From Pseudomonas putida (lineage in GTDB: Bacteria; Pseudomonadota; Gammaproteobacteria; Pseudomonadales; Pseudomonadaceae): a stretch of 64,000 nt of DNA. The notes beneath the pieces were generated by a model. That model was not told where the DNA came from and searched no databases. It was given only the letters and a program-made list of their open reading frames with translations. The DNA lies in assembly GCF_028682475.1 (NCBI RefSeq), contig NZ_JANHLE010000012.1:62001-126000 (forward strand). The letters run 5' to 3'. Both the position numbers and the translations under genes were made by a program. This document shows positions 22,860 through 36,269 of the stretch, piece by piece (positions within the stretch are counted from its first letter, which is position 1; every line of letters starts with the position of its first letter).

Positions 22860-25574
22860 ATGGCCACTATCCACGTAGACGGCAAAGCGCTCGAAGTCAA
22901 CGGTGCAGACAACCTGTTACAGGCGTGTCTGTCACTCGGCCTCGACATCCCCTATTTTTGCTGGCACCCGGCGCTCGGTAGCGTCGGCGCCTGCCGCCAG
23001 TGCGCGGTCAAGCAGTACACCGACGAGAACGACACCCGTGGTCGAATCGTCATGTCTTGCATGACCCCAGCCACCGATGGCACCTGGATTTCCATCGACG
23101 ACGAAGAGTCCAAGGCGTTCCGCGCCAGCGTCGTCGAATGGCTGATGACCAACCACCCGCACGACTGCCCGGTCTGTGAGGAAGGCGGTCACTGCCACCT
23201 GCAAGACATGACGGTAATGACCGGCCACAACGAGCGCCGCTACCGTTTCACCAAGCGTACCCACCAGAACCAGGAGCTCGGCCCGTTCATCGCTCACGAG
23301 ATGAACCGCTGCATCGCCTGCTACCGTTGCGTGCGCTACTACAAAGACTACGCCGGTGGTACTGACCTGGGCGTATTCGGTGCCCACGACAACGTGTACT
23401 TCGGTCGCGTTGAAGACGGCGTACTGGAAAGCGAGTTCTCCGGTAACCTCACCGAGGTCTGCCCGACCGGTGTGTTCACCGACAAGACCCACTCCGAGCG
23501 CTACAACCGTAAATGGGACATGCAGTTCGCCCCGAGCATCTGCCATGGCTGCTCCAGCGGTTGCAACATCAGCCCGGGTGAGCGATACGGCGAACTGCGC
23601 CGGATCGAAAACCGCTACAACGGTTCGATCAACCAGTACTTCCTCTGTGACCGTGGCCGTTTCGGCTATGGCTACGTCAACCGCGAAGACCGTCCACGTC
23701 AGCCACTGCTGGCCGATGGCAGCAAGCTGAGCCTGGATGCGGCGCTGGATAAAGCCGCCGACATGCTGCGCGGTCGCAACATCGTCGGTATCGGTTCGCC
23801 GCGCGCCAGCCTGGAAAGCAACTACGGCCTGCGCGAGCTGGTCGGTGCCGAGCACTTCTACTCGGGTATGGAAGCCGGTGAACTGGCTCGCGTGCGTCTG
23901 GCCCTGCAGGTTCTCAACGACAGCCCGCTGCCGGTCCCGACCCTGCGCGACATGGAAGACCACGACGCGGTATTCGTCCTCGGCGAAGACCTGACCCAGA
24001 CCGCTGCCCGCGTGGCCCTGGCCCTGCGCCAGTCGGTCAAGGGCAAGGCCGAAGCCATGGCCGATGCCATGCGCGTTCAGCCTTGGCTCGACGCTGCGGT
24101 GAAGAACATCGGCCAGCACGCCATGTACCCGCTGTTCATCGCCAGCCTGGCCGAAACCAAGCTCGATGACGTCGCTGAAGAATGCGTCCACGCAGCACCT
24201 GACGACCTGGCCCGCATCGGTTTCGCCGTGGCCCACGCCATCGACCCGAGCGCCCCGGCCGTCGAAGGCCTGGACGCCGAAGCGCTGGCCCTGGCCAAGC
24301 GCATCGCCGATGCCCTGGTTGCCGCCAACCGTCCGCTGGTGGTCGCCGGTACCTCGCTGGCCTCCAGCGCACTGATCGAGGCTGCTGCCAACATCGCCAA
24401 AGCCCTCAAGCTGCGCGAGAAGAACGGTTCCCTGAGCCTGGTGGTGCCTGAGGCCAACAGCCTGGGTATGGCCATGCTCGGTGGCGAGTCCATCGACGCA
24501 GCCCTGGACGCAGTGATCAGCGGCAAGGCCGACGCCATCGTTGTACTGGAAAACGATCTGTACAGCCGCGTCCCAGCGGCCAAGGTCGACGCTGCCCTGG
24601 CGGCCGCCAAGGTGGTGATCGTTGCCGATCACCAGAAAACCGCGACCGTCGAGCGCGCTCACCTGGTACTGCCAGCCGCCACCTTCGCCGAAGGCGACGG
24701 TACCCTGGTCAGCCAGGAAGGCCGTGCCCAGCGTTTCTTCCAGGTGTTCGACCCAACCTACCTGGACAGCAGCATCCTGGTTCATGAAGGCTGGCGCTGG
24801 ATGCACGCCCTGCGTGCGACCCTGCTCAACAAGCCGGTGGACTGGACCCAGCTGGACCACGTCACCAGCGCGTGCGCCGCTGTCACCCCGCAACTGTCGG
24901 GCATCGTCAACGCCGCGCCGTCCGCTTCGTTCCGCATCAAGGGCATGAAGCTTGCGCGTGAGCCGCTGCGTTACTCCGGCCGTACCGCAATGCGCGCCAA
25001 CATCAGCGTGCACGAGCCGCGTACTCCGCAAGACAAAGACAGCGCCTTTGCCTTCTCCATGGAAGGCTACTCGGGTTCGGTCGAACCGCGTTCGCAAGTA
25101 CCGTTCGCCTGGTCTCCGGGCTGGAACTCGCCGCAAGCCTGGAACAAGTTCCAGGACGAGGTCGGTGGTCACCTGCGCGCAGGCGACCCGGGCACCCGCC
25201 TGATCGAAACCGAGGGTGACAAGCTGCACTGGTTCGCCAGCGTACCGGCAGCCTTCTCGCCGGCCCGTGGCACCTGGCAGGTCGTGCCGTTCTACCACCT
25301 GTTCGGCAGCGAAGAGAACTCCTCGCGCGCCGCGCCGGTACAAGAGCGCATCCCACAGGCCTACATTGGCCTGGCCAAGTCCGAAGCCGACCGTCTGGGC
25401 GTCAACGAAGGTGCGCTGCTCAGCTTGAACGTGGCTGGCCAGACCCTGCGTCTGCCATTGCGCATCAATGAAGAACTGGGCGCAGGCCTGGTTGCCCTGC
25501 CCAAAGGCCTGGCCGGCATTCCGCCTGCCATCTTCGGTGCATCCGTCGACGGCCTGCAGGAGGCAGCACAATGA
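22860..25574 (+). CDS. nuoG: NADH-quinone oxidoreductase subunit G
   Basis: A 904-residue iron-sulfur subunit. The N-terminal ferredoxin-like [2Fe-2S] domain has [18 protein letters not shown] around residue 34-50. Next come the His/Cys cluster region ([18 protein letters not shown], about 99-116), the two-cluster ferredoxin segment ([11 protein letters not shown] and CPTGVFTDK) and the [10 protein letters not shown]7 region near 225. The large rest is molybdopterin-oxidoreductase-like without the cofactor. Electrons pass through it from NuoF/E to NuoI. The ribosome-binding site is weak (GAAGAA). The stop overlaps nuoH by four bases. Confidence 0.97.
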   Translation: MATIHVDGKALEVNGADNLLQACLSLGLDIPYFCWHPALGSVGACRQCAVKQYTDENDTRGRIVMSCMTPATDGTWISIDDEESKAFRASVVEWLMTNHPHDCPVCEEGGHCHLQDMTVMTGHNERRYRFTKRTHQNQELGPFIAHEMNRCIACYRCVRYYKDYAGGTDLGVFGAHDNVYFGRVEDGVLESEFSGNLTEVCPTGVFTDKTHSERYNRKWDMQFAPSICHGCSSGCNISPGERYGELRRIENRYNGSINQYFLCDRGRFGYGYVNREDRPRQPLLADGSKLSLDAALDKAADMLRGRNIVGIGSPRASLESNYGLRELVGAEHFYSGMEAGELARVRLALQVLNDSPLPVPTLRDMEDHDAVFVLGEDLTQTAARVALALRQSVKGKAEAMADAMRVQPWLDAAVKNIGQHAMYPLFIASLAETKLDDVAEECVHAAPDDLARIGFAVAHAIDPSAPAVEGLDAEALALAKRIADALVAANRPLVVAGTSLASSALIEAAANIAKALKLREKNGSLSLVVPEANSLGMAMLGGESIDAALDAVISGKADAIVVLENDLYSRVPAAKVDAALAAAKVVIVADHQKTATVERAHLVLPAATFAEGDGTLVSQEGRAQRFFQVFDPTYLDSSILVHEGWRWMHALRATLLNKPVDWTQLDHVTSACAAVTPQLSGIVNAAPSASFRIKGMKLAREPLRYSGRTAMRANISVHEPRTPQDKDSAFAFSMEGYSGSVEPRSQVPFAWSPGWNSPQAWNKFQDEVGGHLRAGDPGTRLIETEGDKLHWFASVPAAFSPARGTWQVVPFYHLFGSEENSSRAAPVQERIPQAYIGLAKSEADRLGVNEGALLSLNVAGQTLRLPLRINEELGAGLVALPKGLAGIPPAIFGASVDGLQEAAQ

Positions 25575-26578
25575 CCTGGTTCACCCCTGAAGTGATCGAT
25601 GTGATCATTACTGTCGTCAAGGCCGTGGTCATTCTGCTGGCCGTGGTGGTCTGCGGTGCGCTGCTCAGTTTTGTCGAGCGGCGCCTGCTGGGCTGGTGGC
25701 AGGACCGTTACGGTCCGAATCGCGTCGGCCCGTTCGGTATGTTCCAGATCGCAGCCGACATGCTGAAGATGTTCTTCAAGGAAGACTGGAACCCGCCCTT
25801 CGTCGACAAGATGATCTTCACCCTGGCGCCGGTCGTGGCCATGAGTGCCTTGCTGATCGCCTTCGCCATCATCCCGATCACCCCGACCTGGGGGGTCGCG
25901 GACCTGAACATCGGCGTGCTGTTCTTCTTCGCCATGGCCGGTCTGTCGGTGTACGCGGTACTGTTCGCCGGCTGGTCGTCGAACAACAAGTACGCGCTGC
26001 TCGGCAGCCTGCGGGCCTCGGCGCAGACCGTGTCGTACGAAGTGTTCATGGGCCTGGCGCTGATGGGCATCGTTGCCCAGGCCGGCTCGTTCAACATGCG
26101 CGATATCGTTGACTACCAGGCCCAGAACCTGTGGTTCATCATTCCGCAGTTCTTCGGCTTCTGCACCTTCTTCATCGCTGGCGTCGCCGTGACTCACCGT
26201 CACCCGTTCGACCAGCCGGAAGCGGAACAGGAACTGGCCGACGGCTACCACATCGAATATGCCGGCATGAAGTGGGGCATGTTCTTCGTCGGTGAGTACA
26301 TCGGCATCATCCTTGTCTCGGCGCTGCTGGTAACGCTGTTCTTCGGTGGCTGGCACGGGCCGTTCGGCATCCTGCCGCAGATCCCGTTCATCTGGTTCGC
26401 CCTGAAGACCGCGTTCTTCATCATGCTGTTCATCCTGCTGCGAGCTTCGATCCCGCGCCCGCGCTATGACCAGGTGATGGACTTCGGCTGGAAGTTCTGC
26501 CTGCCGTTGACCCTGATCAATTTGCTGGTGACCGCTGCGCTCGTGTTGCTCAACACGCCAGCTGTTGCGGCCCAGTGA
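25571..26578 (+). CDS. nuoH: NADH-quinone oxidoreductase subunit H
   Basis: A 335-residue membrane subunit with about eight transmembrane segments that joins the hydrophilic arm to the proton pumps and forms much of the quinone tunnel. The conserved [19 protein letters not shown] loop lies at about 37-55 and the acidic [14 protein letters not shown] loop near 215-228. GGAGG precedes the ATG, which lies inside the end of nuoG. nuoI begins 11 bases downstream. Confidence 0.97.
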   Translation: MTWFTPEVIDVIITVVKAVVILLAVVVCGALLSFVERRLLGWWQDRYGPNRVGPFGMFQIAADMLKMFFKEDWNPPFVDKMIFTLAPVVAMSALLIAFAIIPITPTWGVADLNIGVLFFFAMAGLSVYAVLFAGWSSNNKYALLGSLRASAQTVSYEVFMGLALMGIVAQAGSFNMRDIVDYQAQNLWFIIPQFFGFCTFFIAGVAVTHRHPFDQPEAEQELADGYHIEYAGMKWGMFFVGEYIGIILVSALLVTLFFGGWHGPFGILPQIPFIWFALKTAFFIMLFILLRASIPRPRYDQVMDFGWKFCLPLTLINLLVTAALVLLNTPAVAAQ

Positions 26579-26589
26579 GGATTTGACCC

Positions 26590-27138
26590 ATGTTCAAATA
26601 TATTGGCGACATCGTTAAGGGCACAGGCACCCAGCTGCGCAGTCTGGTGATGGTGTTCTCTCACGGTTTTCGCAAACGTGACACCCTGCAATACCCCGAA
26701 GAGCCGGTCTACCTGCCGCCACGCTACCGTGGTCGCATCGTCCTGACCCGCGACCCGGATGGCGAAGAGCGCTGTGTAGCGTGCAACCTGTGTGCCGTGG
26801 CTTGCCCGGTCGGTTGCATCTCGCTGCAGAAAGCCGAGACAGAAGACGGTCGTTGGTACCCGGAGTTCTTCCGCATCAACTTCTCCCGTTGCATTTTCTG
26901 CGGCCTCTGCGAGGAAGCCTGCCCGACCACCGCGATCCAGCTGACGCCGGATTTCGAAATGGCCGAGTTCAAACGTCAGGAACTGGTGTACGAAAAAGAA
27001 GATCTGCTGATCTCCGGCCCCGGCAAATACCCTGACTACAACTTCTACCGTGTTGCAGGTATGGCTATTGCCGGCAAGCCGAAAGGCGCCGCGCAGAACG
27101 AAGCCGAGCCGATCAACGTGAAGAGCTTGCTCCCTTAA
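26590..27138 (+). CDS. nuoI: NADH-quinone oxidoreductase subunit I
   Basis: A 182-residue 8Fe ferredoxin-like subunit that relays electrons to cluster N2 in NuoB. Two complete CxxCxxCxxxCP motifs are visible: Cys62/65/68/72 and Cys101/104/107/111, binding clusters N6a and N6b. The N-terminal amphipathic helix lies against the membrane arm. GAGGA precedes the start. Confidence 0.98.
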   Translation: MFKYIGDIVKGTGTQLRSLVMVFSHGFRKRDTLQYPEEPVYLPPRYRGRIVLTRDPDGEERCVACNLCAVACPVGCISLQKAETEDGRWYPEFFRINFSRCIFCGLCEEACPTTAIQLTPDFEMAEFKRQELVYEKEDLLISGPGKYPDYNFYRVAGMAIAGKPKGAAQNEAEPINVKSLLP

Positions 27139-27147
27139 GGAAGAAAG

Positions 27148-27648
27148 ATGGAATTCGCTTTCTATTTCGCATCCGGTGTCGCTGTGGTGTCCACCCTTCG
27201 GGTGATCACCAACACCAACCCCGTGCACGCCCTGCTCTACCTGATCATTTCGCTGATCTCCGTGGCGATGACCTTCTTCGCCCTCGGCGCTCCGTTCGCC
27301 GGTGTCCTGGAAGTGATCGCCTACGCTGGCGCCATCATGGTGCTGTTCGTCTTCGTGGTGATGATGCTCAACCTCGGGCCGGCTTCGGTCGCCCAGGAAC
27401 GTGGCTGGCTCAAGCCGGGAATCTGGCTCGGGCCTGTAGTGCTCGCCGCGCTGCTGCTGCTTGAGTTGCTGTATGTGCTGTTCGGCAACGAAAGCGGTGC
27501 TGGCATCGGCCACACCACGGTCGACGCCAAGGCCGTCGGTATCAGCCTGTATGGTCCTTACCTGCTGGTGGTGGAACTGGCCTCGATGCTGCTGCTCGCT
27601 GCAGCGGTGACGGCTTTCCACCTCGGCCGCAACGAGGCGAAGGAGTAA
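27148..27648 (+). CDS. nuoJ: NADH-quinone oxidoreductase subunit J
   Basis: A 166-residue membrane subunit with five hydrophobic segments. The [19 protein letters not shown] segment in the third helix is the family hallmark; it contains the pi-bulge region that moves during coupling. It lies between nuoI and nuoK with spacings of nine and four bases and AAGGAAG before the ATG. Confidence 0.96.
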   Translation: MEFAFYFASGVAVVSTLRVITNTNPVHALLYLIISLISVAMTFFALGAPFAGVLEVIAYAGAIMVLFVFVVMMLNLGPASVAQERGWLKPGIWLGPVVLAALLLLELLYVLFGNESGAGIGHTTVDAKAVGISLYGPYLLVVELASMLLLAAAVTAFHLGRNEAKE

Positions 27649-27652
27649 TCAC

Positions 27653-27957
27653 ATGTCTGCAATTCCTCTCGAACATGGCCTGGCAGTCGCCGGCATCCTG
27701 TTCTGCCTCGGCCTGGTCGGCCTGATGGTGCGCCGCAATATTCTTTTCGTGTTGATGAGCCTGGAAATCATGATGAACGCCTCGGCACTGGCGTTCATCG
27801 TTGCCGGTAGCCGTTGGGCGCAGCCGGATGGACAGATCATGTTCATCCTGGTGATCAGCCTGGCAGCCGCCGAGGCCAGTATCGGCCTGGCGATCCTGCT
27901 GCAGCTGTATCGCCGCTTCCACACCCTCGACATCGATGCAGCCAGTGAGATGCGCGG

Positions 27958-27961
<4 letters not shown>
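27653..27961 (+). CDS. nuoK: NADH-quinone oxidoreductase subunit K
   Basis: A 102-residue, three-helix antiporter-like subunit. The two membrane glutamates essential in E. coli are recognisable in SLEIMMN (second helix) and [10 protein letters not shown] (third helix). AAGGAG precedes the ATG. Its stop overlaps the nuoL start (ATGA). Confidence 0.97.
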
Positions 27962-29811
<1,850 letters not shown>

Positions 29812-29850
29812 TATGAACCTTGCGACTTTGCGAAAGGAATTGAGCCCGTC

Positions 29851-31383
29851 ATGATTTTGCCTTGGCTGATCCTGATCCCCTTTATCGGCGGCCTGCTGTG
29901 CTGGCTGGGTGAGCGCTTCGGCGCCACCCTGCCACGCTGGATTGCGCTGCTGACCATGTCCCTGCTGCTTGGTATCGGCCTCTGGCTGTGGGCCAACGGG
30001 GACTACACCCTGGCCCCTGCTCCAGGCGCTGCGCCTGAGTGGGCGGTCGAATTCAAAGTGCTGTGGATCGAGCGCTTCGGCATCAGCCTGCACCTGGCCC
30101 TCGACGGCCTGTCGCTGCTGATGATCCTGCTCACCGGCCTGCTCGGTGTGCTCTCGGTACTGTGCTCCTGGAAAGAGATCCAGCGTCACGTCGGCTTCTT
30201 CCACCTCAACCTGATGTGGATCCTGGGCGGCGTGGTCGGTGTGTTCCTGGCCCTGGACCTGTTCCTGTTCTTCTTCTTCTGGGAAATGATGCTGGTGCCG
30301 ATGTATTTCCTCATCGCGCTCTGGGGTCACAGCTCCTCCGACGGCAAGAAGACCCGGATCTACGCCGCCACCAAGTTCTTCATCTTCACTCAGGCCAGCG
30401 GCCTGATCATGCTGGTGGCGATTCTTGGTCTGGTTCTGGTCAACTACAGCAACACCGGTGTGATCACCTTCGACTACACCCAGTTGCTCAAGGCTGACCT
30501 ACCGGCCGGCACCGAATACCTGCTGATGCTCGGCTTCTTCATCGCCTTCGCGGTCAAGCTGCCGGTGGTACCGTTCCACTCCTGGCTGCCCGACGCCCAC
30601 GCCCAGGCGCCAACCGCAGGTTCCGTGGACCTGGCCGGTATCTTGCTGAAAACCGCGGCCTACGGTCTGCTGCGTTTCGCCCTGCCGCTGTTCCCGAATG
30701 CTTCAGCGGAGTTTGCGCCGATTGCCATGACCCTGGGTCTGATCGGGATTTTCTACGGTGCCTTCCTGGCGTTCGCCCAGACCGACATCAAGCGTCTGGT
30801 CGCCTTCTCCAGCGTTTCGCACATGGGCTTCGTGCTGATCGGTATCTACTCCGGCAGCCAGCAAGCACTGCAAGGTGCAGTGATCCAGATGCTGGCGCAC
30901 GGCCTGTCGGCGGCGGCACTCTTTATCCTCGCCGGCCAGCTGTACGAGCGCCTGCACACCCGTGACATGCGTGAGATGGGCGGCCTGTGGCATCGCATTG
31001 CTTACCTGCCGGCCATCAGCCTGTTCTTTGCTGCCGCGTCGCTGGGCCTGCCGGGTACCGGTAACTTCGTTGGCGAATTCCTGATCCTGATCGGCAGCTT
31101 CGTCGCCTCGCCATGGGTCACCGTCATCGCCACGTCCGGTCTGGTGTTCGGTTCGGTTTACTCGCTGATCATGATTCACCGTGCCTACTTCGGCCCGGCG
31201 AAGTCGGACGAAGTCCTGGCCGGCATGGATACCCGTGAAATGATCATGGTACTGGGCCTGGCTGGCCTGCTGATCTTGCTGGGCGTCTACCCGCAGCCGT
31301 TCCTCGACACTTCCGCCGCCACCATGAGTGGTGTGCAGCAGTGGTTCGGCTCCGCTTTCACTCAACTCGCTTCGGCCCGGTAA
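29851..31383 (+). CDS. nuoM: NADH-quinone oxidoreductase subunit M
   Basis: A 510-residue antiporter-like proton-pumping subunit with about 14 transmembrane segments. The conserved glutamate is in [19 protein letters not shown] (about 144-162). Lysines lie in [17 protein letters not shown] and [19 protein letters not shown]. It follows nuoL after 39 bases with AAGGA upstream, and nuoN starts seven bases after its stop. Confidence 0.97.
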   Translation: MILPWLILIPFIGGLLCWLGERFGATLPRWIALLTMSLLLGIGLWLWANGDYTLAPAPGAAPEWAVEFKVLWIERFGISLHLALDGLSLLMILLTGLLGVLSVLCSWKEIQRHVGFFHLNLMWILGGVVGVFLALDLFLFFFFWEMMLVPMYFLIALWGHSSSDGKKTRIYAATKFFIFTQASGLIMLVAILGLVLVNYSNTGVITFDYTQLLKADLPAGTEYLLMLGFFIAFAVKLPVVPFHSWLPDAHAQAPTAGSVDLAGILLKTAAYGLLRFALPLFPNASAEFAPIAMTLGLIGIFYGAFLAFAQTDIKRLVAFSSVSHMGFVLIGIYSGSQQALQGAVIQMLAHGLSAAALFILAGQLYERLHTRDMREMGGLWHRIAYLPAISLFFAAASLGLPGTGNFVGEFLILIGSFVASPWVTVIATSGLVFGSVYSLIMIHRAYFGPAKSDEVLAGMDTREMIMVLGLAGLLILLGVYPQPFLDTSAATMSGVQQWFGSAFTQLASAR

Positions 31384-31390
31384 GAGCGCT

Positions 31391-32860
31391 ATGGACCTGA
31401 CGATTCAACACTTTATCGCGCTTGCGCCACTGCTGATTACCACCATCACCGTTGTCGTGGTGATGCTGGCAATCGCCTGGCGCCGCAACCACTCGCAAAC
31501 CTTCCTGCTGTCGACCGTGGGCCTGAACCTGGCCCTGCTGTCGATCCTGCCGGTACTCAAGGTCGTGCCACTGGCGGTCACTCCGCTGCTGACCATCGAC
31601 AAGTTCGCCTGCCTGTACATGGCGCTGATCCTGGTCGCCACCCTGGCGTGTGTAACCCTCGCCCATGCCTACCTGGGTGACGGTGGCAAAGGCTACCCAG
31701 GCAACCGCGAAGAGCTGTACCTGCTGATCCTCATGGCTGCCCTCGGTGGCCTGGTACTGGTCAGCGCGCAGCACCTGGCCGGCCTGTTCATTGGCCTGGA
31801 GCTGCTCTCGGTACCGGTCTACGGCCTGGTTGCGTATGCCTTCTTCAACAAGCGTTCGCTGGAAGCCGGCATCAAGTACATGGTGCTGTCGGCCGCCGGT
31901 TCCGCTTTCCTGCTGTTCGGTATGGCCCTGCTGTACGCCGACGCTGGCAGCCTGAGCTTCGACGGTATCGGTAAGGCCTTGGCCGCCACCAACATGCCAA
32001 GCCTGCTGGCTCAGCTGGGCCTGGGCATGATGCTGGTCGGCCTGGCGTTCAAACTGTCGCTGGTACCTTTCCACCTGTGGACCCCGGACGTCTACGAAGG
32101 TGCTCCGGCACCGGTCGCCGCCTTCCTGGCCACCGCCAGCAAGGTTGCCGTGTTCGCCGTTGTCGTGCGCCTGTTCATGCTCTCCCCTGCCGCCAGCAGC
32201 GGCGTGCTGACCACCGTGCTGTCGGTGATTGCCGTCGCCTCGATCCTGATCGGTAACCTGCTGGCGCTGACCCAGAGCAACCTCAAGCGTCTGCTCGGTT
32301 ACTCGTCCATCGCTCACTTCGGTTACCTGCTGATCGCCCTGGTGGCGAGCAAGGGTCTGGCCGTTGAAGCCATCGGTGTATACCTGGTCACCTACGTGAT
32401 CACCAGCCTGGGTGCCTTCGGTGTCATCACCCTGATGTCGTCGCCATACAACGGCCGTGACGCAGATGCCCTGTACGAGTACCGCGGCCTGTTCTGGCGC
32501 CGTCCGTACCTGACCGCGGTACTGACCGTGATGATGCTGTCGCTGGCTGGTATTCCGCTGACCGCAGGCTTCATCGGCAAGTTCTACATCATCGCTACCG
32601 GCGTCGAGTCGCAGCTGTGGTGGTTGGTCGGTGCCCTGGTGATCGGTAGCGCCATCGGCGTGTTCTACTACCTGCGTGTGATGGTTACCTTGTTCCTGAT
32701 CGAGCCGAACCTGCGTCGTCACGATGCCCCGCTGAACTGGGAACAGCGCACCGGCGGCGTCATGCTGCTGGCCATCGCGATCCTCGCCTTCGTGCTGGGT
32801 GTGTACCCGCAGCCATTGCTGGACATGGTCCAGCATGCAGGCCTGCAACTGATCGGTTGA
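31391..32860 (+). CDS. nuoN: NADH-quinone oxidoreductase subunit N
   Basis: A 489-residue third antiporter-like subunit. The [15 protein letters not shown] helix carries the conserved glutamate, and [21 protein letters not shown] and [19 protein letters not shown] carry the lysines. ATG 31391 ([15 protein letters not shown]) is preceded by TAAGAG; the longer frame from 31328 overlaps nuoM and is not family-like. It is the last gene of the complete A, B, CD, E-N set, ended by a strong terminator. Confidence 0.97.
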   Translation: MDLTIQHFIALAPLLITTITVVVVMLAIAWRRNHSQTFLLSTVGLNLALLSILPVLKVVPLAVTPLLTIDKFACLYMALILVATLACVTLAHAYLGDGGKGYPGNREELYLLILMAALGGLVLVSAQHLAGLFIGLELLSVPVYGLVAYAFFNKRSLEAGIKYMVLSAAGSAFLLFGMALLYADAGSLSFDGIGKALAATNMPSLLAQLGLGMMLVGLAFKLSLVPFHLWTPDVYEGAPAPVAAFLATASKVAVFAVVVRLFMLSPAASSGVLTTVLSVIAVASILIGNLLALTQSNLKRLLGYSSIAHFGYLLIALVASKGLAVEAIGVYLVTYVITSLGAFGVITLMSSPYNGRDADALYEYRGLFWRRPYLTAVLTVMMLSLAGIPLTAGFIGKFYIIATGVESQLWWLVGALVIGSAIGVFYYLRVMVTLFLIEPNLRRHDAPLNWEQRTGGVMLLAIAILAFVLGVYPQPLLDMVQHAGLQLIG

Positions 32861-32878
32861 ACGATCTTGCTACAACAG

Positions 32879-32907
32879 ACACCCCGCTTCGGCGGGGTGT
32901 TTTTTTA
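32879..32907 (+). terminator. Terminator of the nuo operon
   Basis: Stem acaccccgc / gcggggtgt with a ttcg tetraloop followed by seven T, 18 bases after the nuoN stop. Confidence 0.95.
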
Positions 32908-32921
32908 TGGCTGAAATTGTC

Positions 32922-32986
32922 ATCGCGGGGCAAGCCCGCTCCCACCGGGTTGCCCAAATCCTGTGGGAGCGGGCTTGCCCCGCGAT
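32922..32986. repeat. REP doublet
   Basis: Inverted arms atcgcggggcaagcccgctc and gagcgggcttgccccgcgat with a loop of about 20 bases, placed directly behind the nuo terminator. Confidence 0.92.
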
Positions 32987-33050
32987 GAGACTGTGCTTCG
33001 TCTGATGGTTGCGACGTCAGATACCCGCTCACAGTCCCGGAACCCCATCG

Positions 33051-35135
33051 ATGTGCCCCACCCTACCCCGCTCCTCCCTCGCCCTGTTGATTTCCTGCGC
33101 CGCTTCCGTCCAGGCCAGCGATGGCATTGAACTTGGCCAGGTGCTGATCCAGGAACAAGAGCAGAGCGAGCTGCAAGACGCTCGCGAACGTCTGAATCAG
33201 GTACCCGGCGCCACCAACCTGATTGACATGCAACGGGTGGAACAAGGCCGGGTCGCCAGCAATCAGGATGTACTGGCCTACCAGCCGGGCGTGTTTGCCC
33301 AGTCTGCCGGCAACGACGGCATCAAGTTGTCGATCCGCGGTTCGGGCATCAACCGCGCGCCGGGCAGCCACGGCTCAGGCGTCTACACGATGTTTGACGG
33401 CCTGCCGCTGACCGGCCCCGGCGGTACACCGTATGAGTTGTTCGAACCGTTGTGGCTGAGCCGCGCTGAAGTCCTGCGCGGCGCCAACGGTTTCGACCGC
33501 GGCGCCCTCGCCCTGGGCGGCGCCATCGACTACATCACCCATACCGGCCATGATGCCGCGCCCTTGCAAGTGCGCTATGAACTGGGCAGCCGCGGCTATG
33601 CCAAGCGCCAGATCAGCTCCGGCCAGGTGTTGGGGGATCTGGACTACTACGTGGCGCTGACCGATTCTGAGTACGACGGCTATCAGGATCACAGCAGCGG
33701 CAGCAGCAAGGGCATCGCTGCCAATCTCGGTTATCGCTTCAGCCCGACCCTGGAAACCCGCTTCTACCTGCGCTACCGGGAAACCGAGAATGACCTGGCC
33801 GGGCGTCTGACCAAAGAACAGATCAAGCACGATCCGCGCGCCGCCAATCCGCTGTACCTGAGCCGCGATGCCAGCCGTCCGCAACCGGGCAGCACCTGGT
33901 TGGGCAACAAAACCACGTTCTTCCTCGATGACGATTCGCGCTTGGAGACTGGGCTGGTCTACCACGACTACCCGATGGACCTGCGCGAAGGCGCCAACCG
34001 CCTGAAGGTGGCCTATAGCGACGTCAGCGGTACATTGAACTATTTCCGTCGCGATACGCTGTTCGGTCATGAGAGCAACACTACCGTCGGCTGGCGCACG
34101 ACCAAGCACCTGCCCAACAGCGGTGCTTCCGAGTTCGTCCGGGTCTCGGAAAAAAGCAATAACAACCTCCCCGTTGGCACCCGCACCCGTGACTTCAGCT
34201 ACCAGGGCTCCGACAGCGTCGTACATGTCGGTAACGATCTGGAACTGGTCCCCGATCTCTGGCTGACCAGTGGCCTGGCAATGATCTACACCCGTCGCGA
34301 AAGCGCGGTGACCTACCCGGAGAATGGCGGCAAGGTCAGCCAGCATGACTGGGACTACGCACCGCGCCTGGGCCTGCGCTATGACCTGAGCCCGAGCCTG
34401 CAACTGTATGGCAACCTCAGCCGCTCGGTGGAGCCGCCACATCCATGGGCGCTGATCTGGAGCTCGCCGAAGGTCAACGGCCAACAAATCCAGCCCATTG
34501 AAATGCAGAACCAGACTGCTACCACCCTTGAGCTGGGTGCCCGCGGTGAGTCGTTGATCGGGCGCTGGGACCTGGCCTGGTACTACTCGGACGTGCGCCA
34601 CGAGCTGTTGGCGGTCGAAATCGCGCCCGGTCTTCCCGCCGCCGAATTCAACGCCAGCCCCACTGTCCATCAGGGCATCGAAGCAGGCCTAGACAGCCTG
34701 CTCTGGGAACGCGGCGGCGTCGGCAAGCTGTCCCTGCGTCAGGCCTATACCTTGAGTGACTTCCACTACCGCGACGACGATGTCTTCGGTGACAACCGCC
34801 TGCCCGGTATCCCGATGCACTACTACCAGGCCGAACTGCGCTTCGACCTGCCGAGTGGTTTTTACGCCGGGCTCAATACCCAGATGGCATCCAAGGTCCA
34901 GGTCGACTACGCCAACAGCTATCCGGCCGACGCCTATGCCCTGCTCGGGGCAACCTTGGGCTATAACGCGCCGAATCAGGACTGGCAAACCTGGATCGAC
35001 CTGCGCAACCTGACCAACAAGCGCTACGCCGCCACCGTCACTCCCGGCTACAACGACAACGGCAAGGACATTGCCCACTCGACCCCCGGCGAAGGCTTTG
35101 GGGTATACGCCGGGGTGTCCTACAGCTTCCGCTAG
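33051..35135 (+). CDS. TonB-dependent outer-membrane receptor
   Basis: A 694-residue protein. A signal peptide (cleaved near VQA, residue 22) is followed by a plug domain (about 50-160: PGATNLIDMQ, YQPGVFAQSAGNDGIKLSIRG, EVLRGANGFDRGALALGG) and a 22-stranded barrel ending ...VYAGVSYSFR. Such receptors import siderophores, haem or other scarce ligands using TonB energy. The plug motifs are complete. No long N-terminal signalling domain is present, so it is not a FecA/FpvA-type transducer. The nearby pvdQ is too distant to prove a siderophore role, and the ligand is unknown. It ends inside a CTAG shared with the convergent permease gene. Confidence 0.9.
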   Translation: MCPTLPRSSLALLISCAASVQASDGIELGQVLIQEQEQSELQDARERLNQVPGATNLIDMQRVEQGRVASNQDVLAYQPGVFAQSAGNDGIKLSIRGSGINRAPGSHGSGVYTMFDGLPLTGPGGTPYELFEPLWLSRAEVLRGANGFDRGALALGGAIDYITHTGHDAAPLQVRYELGSRGYAKRQISSGQVLGDLDYYVALTDSEYDGYQDHSSGSSKGIAANLGYRFSPTLETRFYLRYRETENDLAGRLTKEQIKHDPRAANPLYLSRDASRPQPGSTWLGNKTTFFLDDDSRLETGLVYHDYPMDLREGANRLKVAYSDVSGTLNYFRRDTLFGHESNTTVGWRTTKHLPNSGASEFVRVSEKSNNNLPVGTRTRDFSYQGSDSVVHVGNDLELVPDLWLTSGLAMIYTRRESAVTYPENGGKVSQHDWDYAPRLGLRYDLSPSLQLYGNLSRSVEPPHPWALIWSSPKVNGQQIQPIEMQNQTATTLELGARGESLIGRWDLAWYYSDVRHELLAVEIAPGLPAAEFNASPTVHQGIEAGLDSLLWERGGVGKLSLRQAYTLSDFHYRDDDVFGDNRLPGIPMHYYQAELRFDLPSGFYAGLNTQMASKVQVDYANSYPADAYALLGATLGYNAPNQDWQTWIDLRNLTNKRYAATVTPGYNDNGKDIAHSTPGEGFGVYAGVSYSFR

Positions 35136-36196
35136 CTGGGTAGTTGTACCTGTGGTTTGGTCGAAACGAAGATCGCCCAGCTGGACATGAACAGCGCGGC
35201 GATCAACGGACCGATGACAAAGCCATTGAGGCCGAACACCGCCAGTCCACCCAGGGTCGATATCAGGATCAGGTAGTCGGGTATTTTCGTGTCCTTGCCC
35301 ACCAGCAGCGGGCGTAACACGTTGTCCACCAGGCCGATGACGAACACGCCGAAAGCCCCCAGCACCGCACCTTGCCAGAACGCACCGGTGGCAAAGAAAT
35401 ACACTGCAACCGGCGCCCAGACGATTCCCGCCCCGACTGCCGGCAACAGCGACAGAAAGGCCATCAGCACCCCCCAGACCAGGGCACTGGGAATATCCAG
35501 AATCCAGAAGATGATGCCGCCAAGGGTGCCCTGGGTTACCGCCACCAGCAGGTTACCCTTGACGGTGGCGCGCACCACGCGGTTGAACTTCAGTTGCAGG
35601 CGGCGTTTCTGCTGCTCGGCCAACGGCACCGCCGCGCGGATTTTGCGCGCCAGTTCGGCGCCGTCACGCAAAAAGAAGAACAGCAGGTAGAGCATGACGG
35701 CAAAACTCACCAGGAAATCGAAGGTGCCCTGGCCGAAGCTGAACGCCTGGGTGGCGAAGAACTGGCTGCCCTGCAGGGCGCCCTTGGTAATTTTGTCGCG
35801 CAGGCCAGCCAGATCGCCCATTCCCATGCGCTCCAGGCTGTTTTGCGCGAAGGCCGGGAGAATATCCTTGAAACGCTCGATGTAGCCGGCAAGGTCCAGC
35901 TCGCCGCTCTCAAGGCGCTTGTACAACGCCGCACCTTCCTGCACCAGCAAAGTGCTGATGATGATCACCGGCAGGATGGCAATCACCAGACAGATCAGCA
36001 GCGTCAGGCCCGCGGCCAAGTTGCGCCGCCAGTCCAGGCGCGTCAGCAATCGGCGCTGCAGCGGGGCGAAGAGAATGCCAAGGATCACCGCCCAGAACAC
36101 CGCACCGTAGTACGGCAACAGGATCCAGATGAAGGCGATGGTCACCAGGGCCAGTAACAGATGCAGGGCCTTGTGCTGCACGGCGGTTTCGTTCAT
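35132..36196 (-). CDS. AI-2E family transporter (PerM-like permease)
   Basis: A 354-residue membrane protein of the UPF0118/PerM family with about eight hydrophobic segments. The pattern FWAVILGILFAPLQRRL near the start, a hydrophilic central stretch (about 85-145) and the C-terminal PDYLILISTLGGLAVFGLNGFVIGPLIAALF block (matched loosely) are typical. Members export diverse compounds, and some export autoinducer-2 or sodium. ATG 36196 has GGAG five bases upstream; a longer frame from 36265 adds unrelated residues. It converges on the TonB receptor gene with overlapping stop codons. Confidence 0.88.
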   Translation of the reverse strand: MNETAVQHKALHLLLALVTIAFIWILLPYYGAVFWAVILGILFAPLQRRLLTRLDWRRNLAAGLTLLICLVIAILPVIIISTLLVQEGAALYKRLESGELDLAGYIERFKDILPAFAQNSLERMGMGDLAGLRDKITKGALQGSQFFATQAFSFGQGTFDFLVSFAVMLYLLFFFLRDGAELARKIRAAVPLAEQQKRRLQLKFNRVVRATVKGNLLVAVTQGTLGGIIFWILDIPSALVWGVLMAFLSLLPAVGAGIVWAPVAVYFFATGAFWQGAVLGAFGVFVIGLVDNVLRPLLVGKDTKIPDYLILISTLGGLAVFGLNGFVIGPLIAALFMSSWAIFVSTKPQVQLPS

Positions 36197-36269
36197 GTGC
36201 GCTCCGTTGCTGTTCACAACGTTAGTGCACGGCGCAGTGGCAAAAGTGCCGTGCGCCCCCGACATGCGG

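Noticed and set aside
22932..25571. 879-codon minus-strand frame opposite nuoG
   Set aside because: Antisense shadow caused by high third-position G+C; no ribosome-binding site or recognisable domain.
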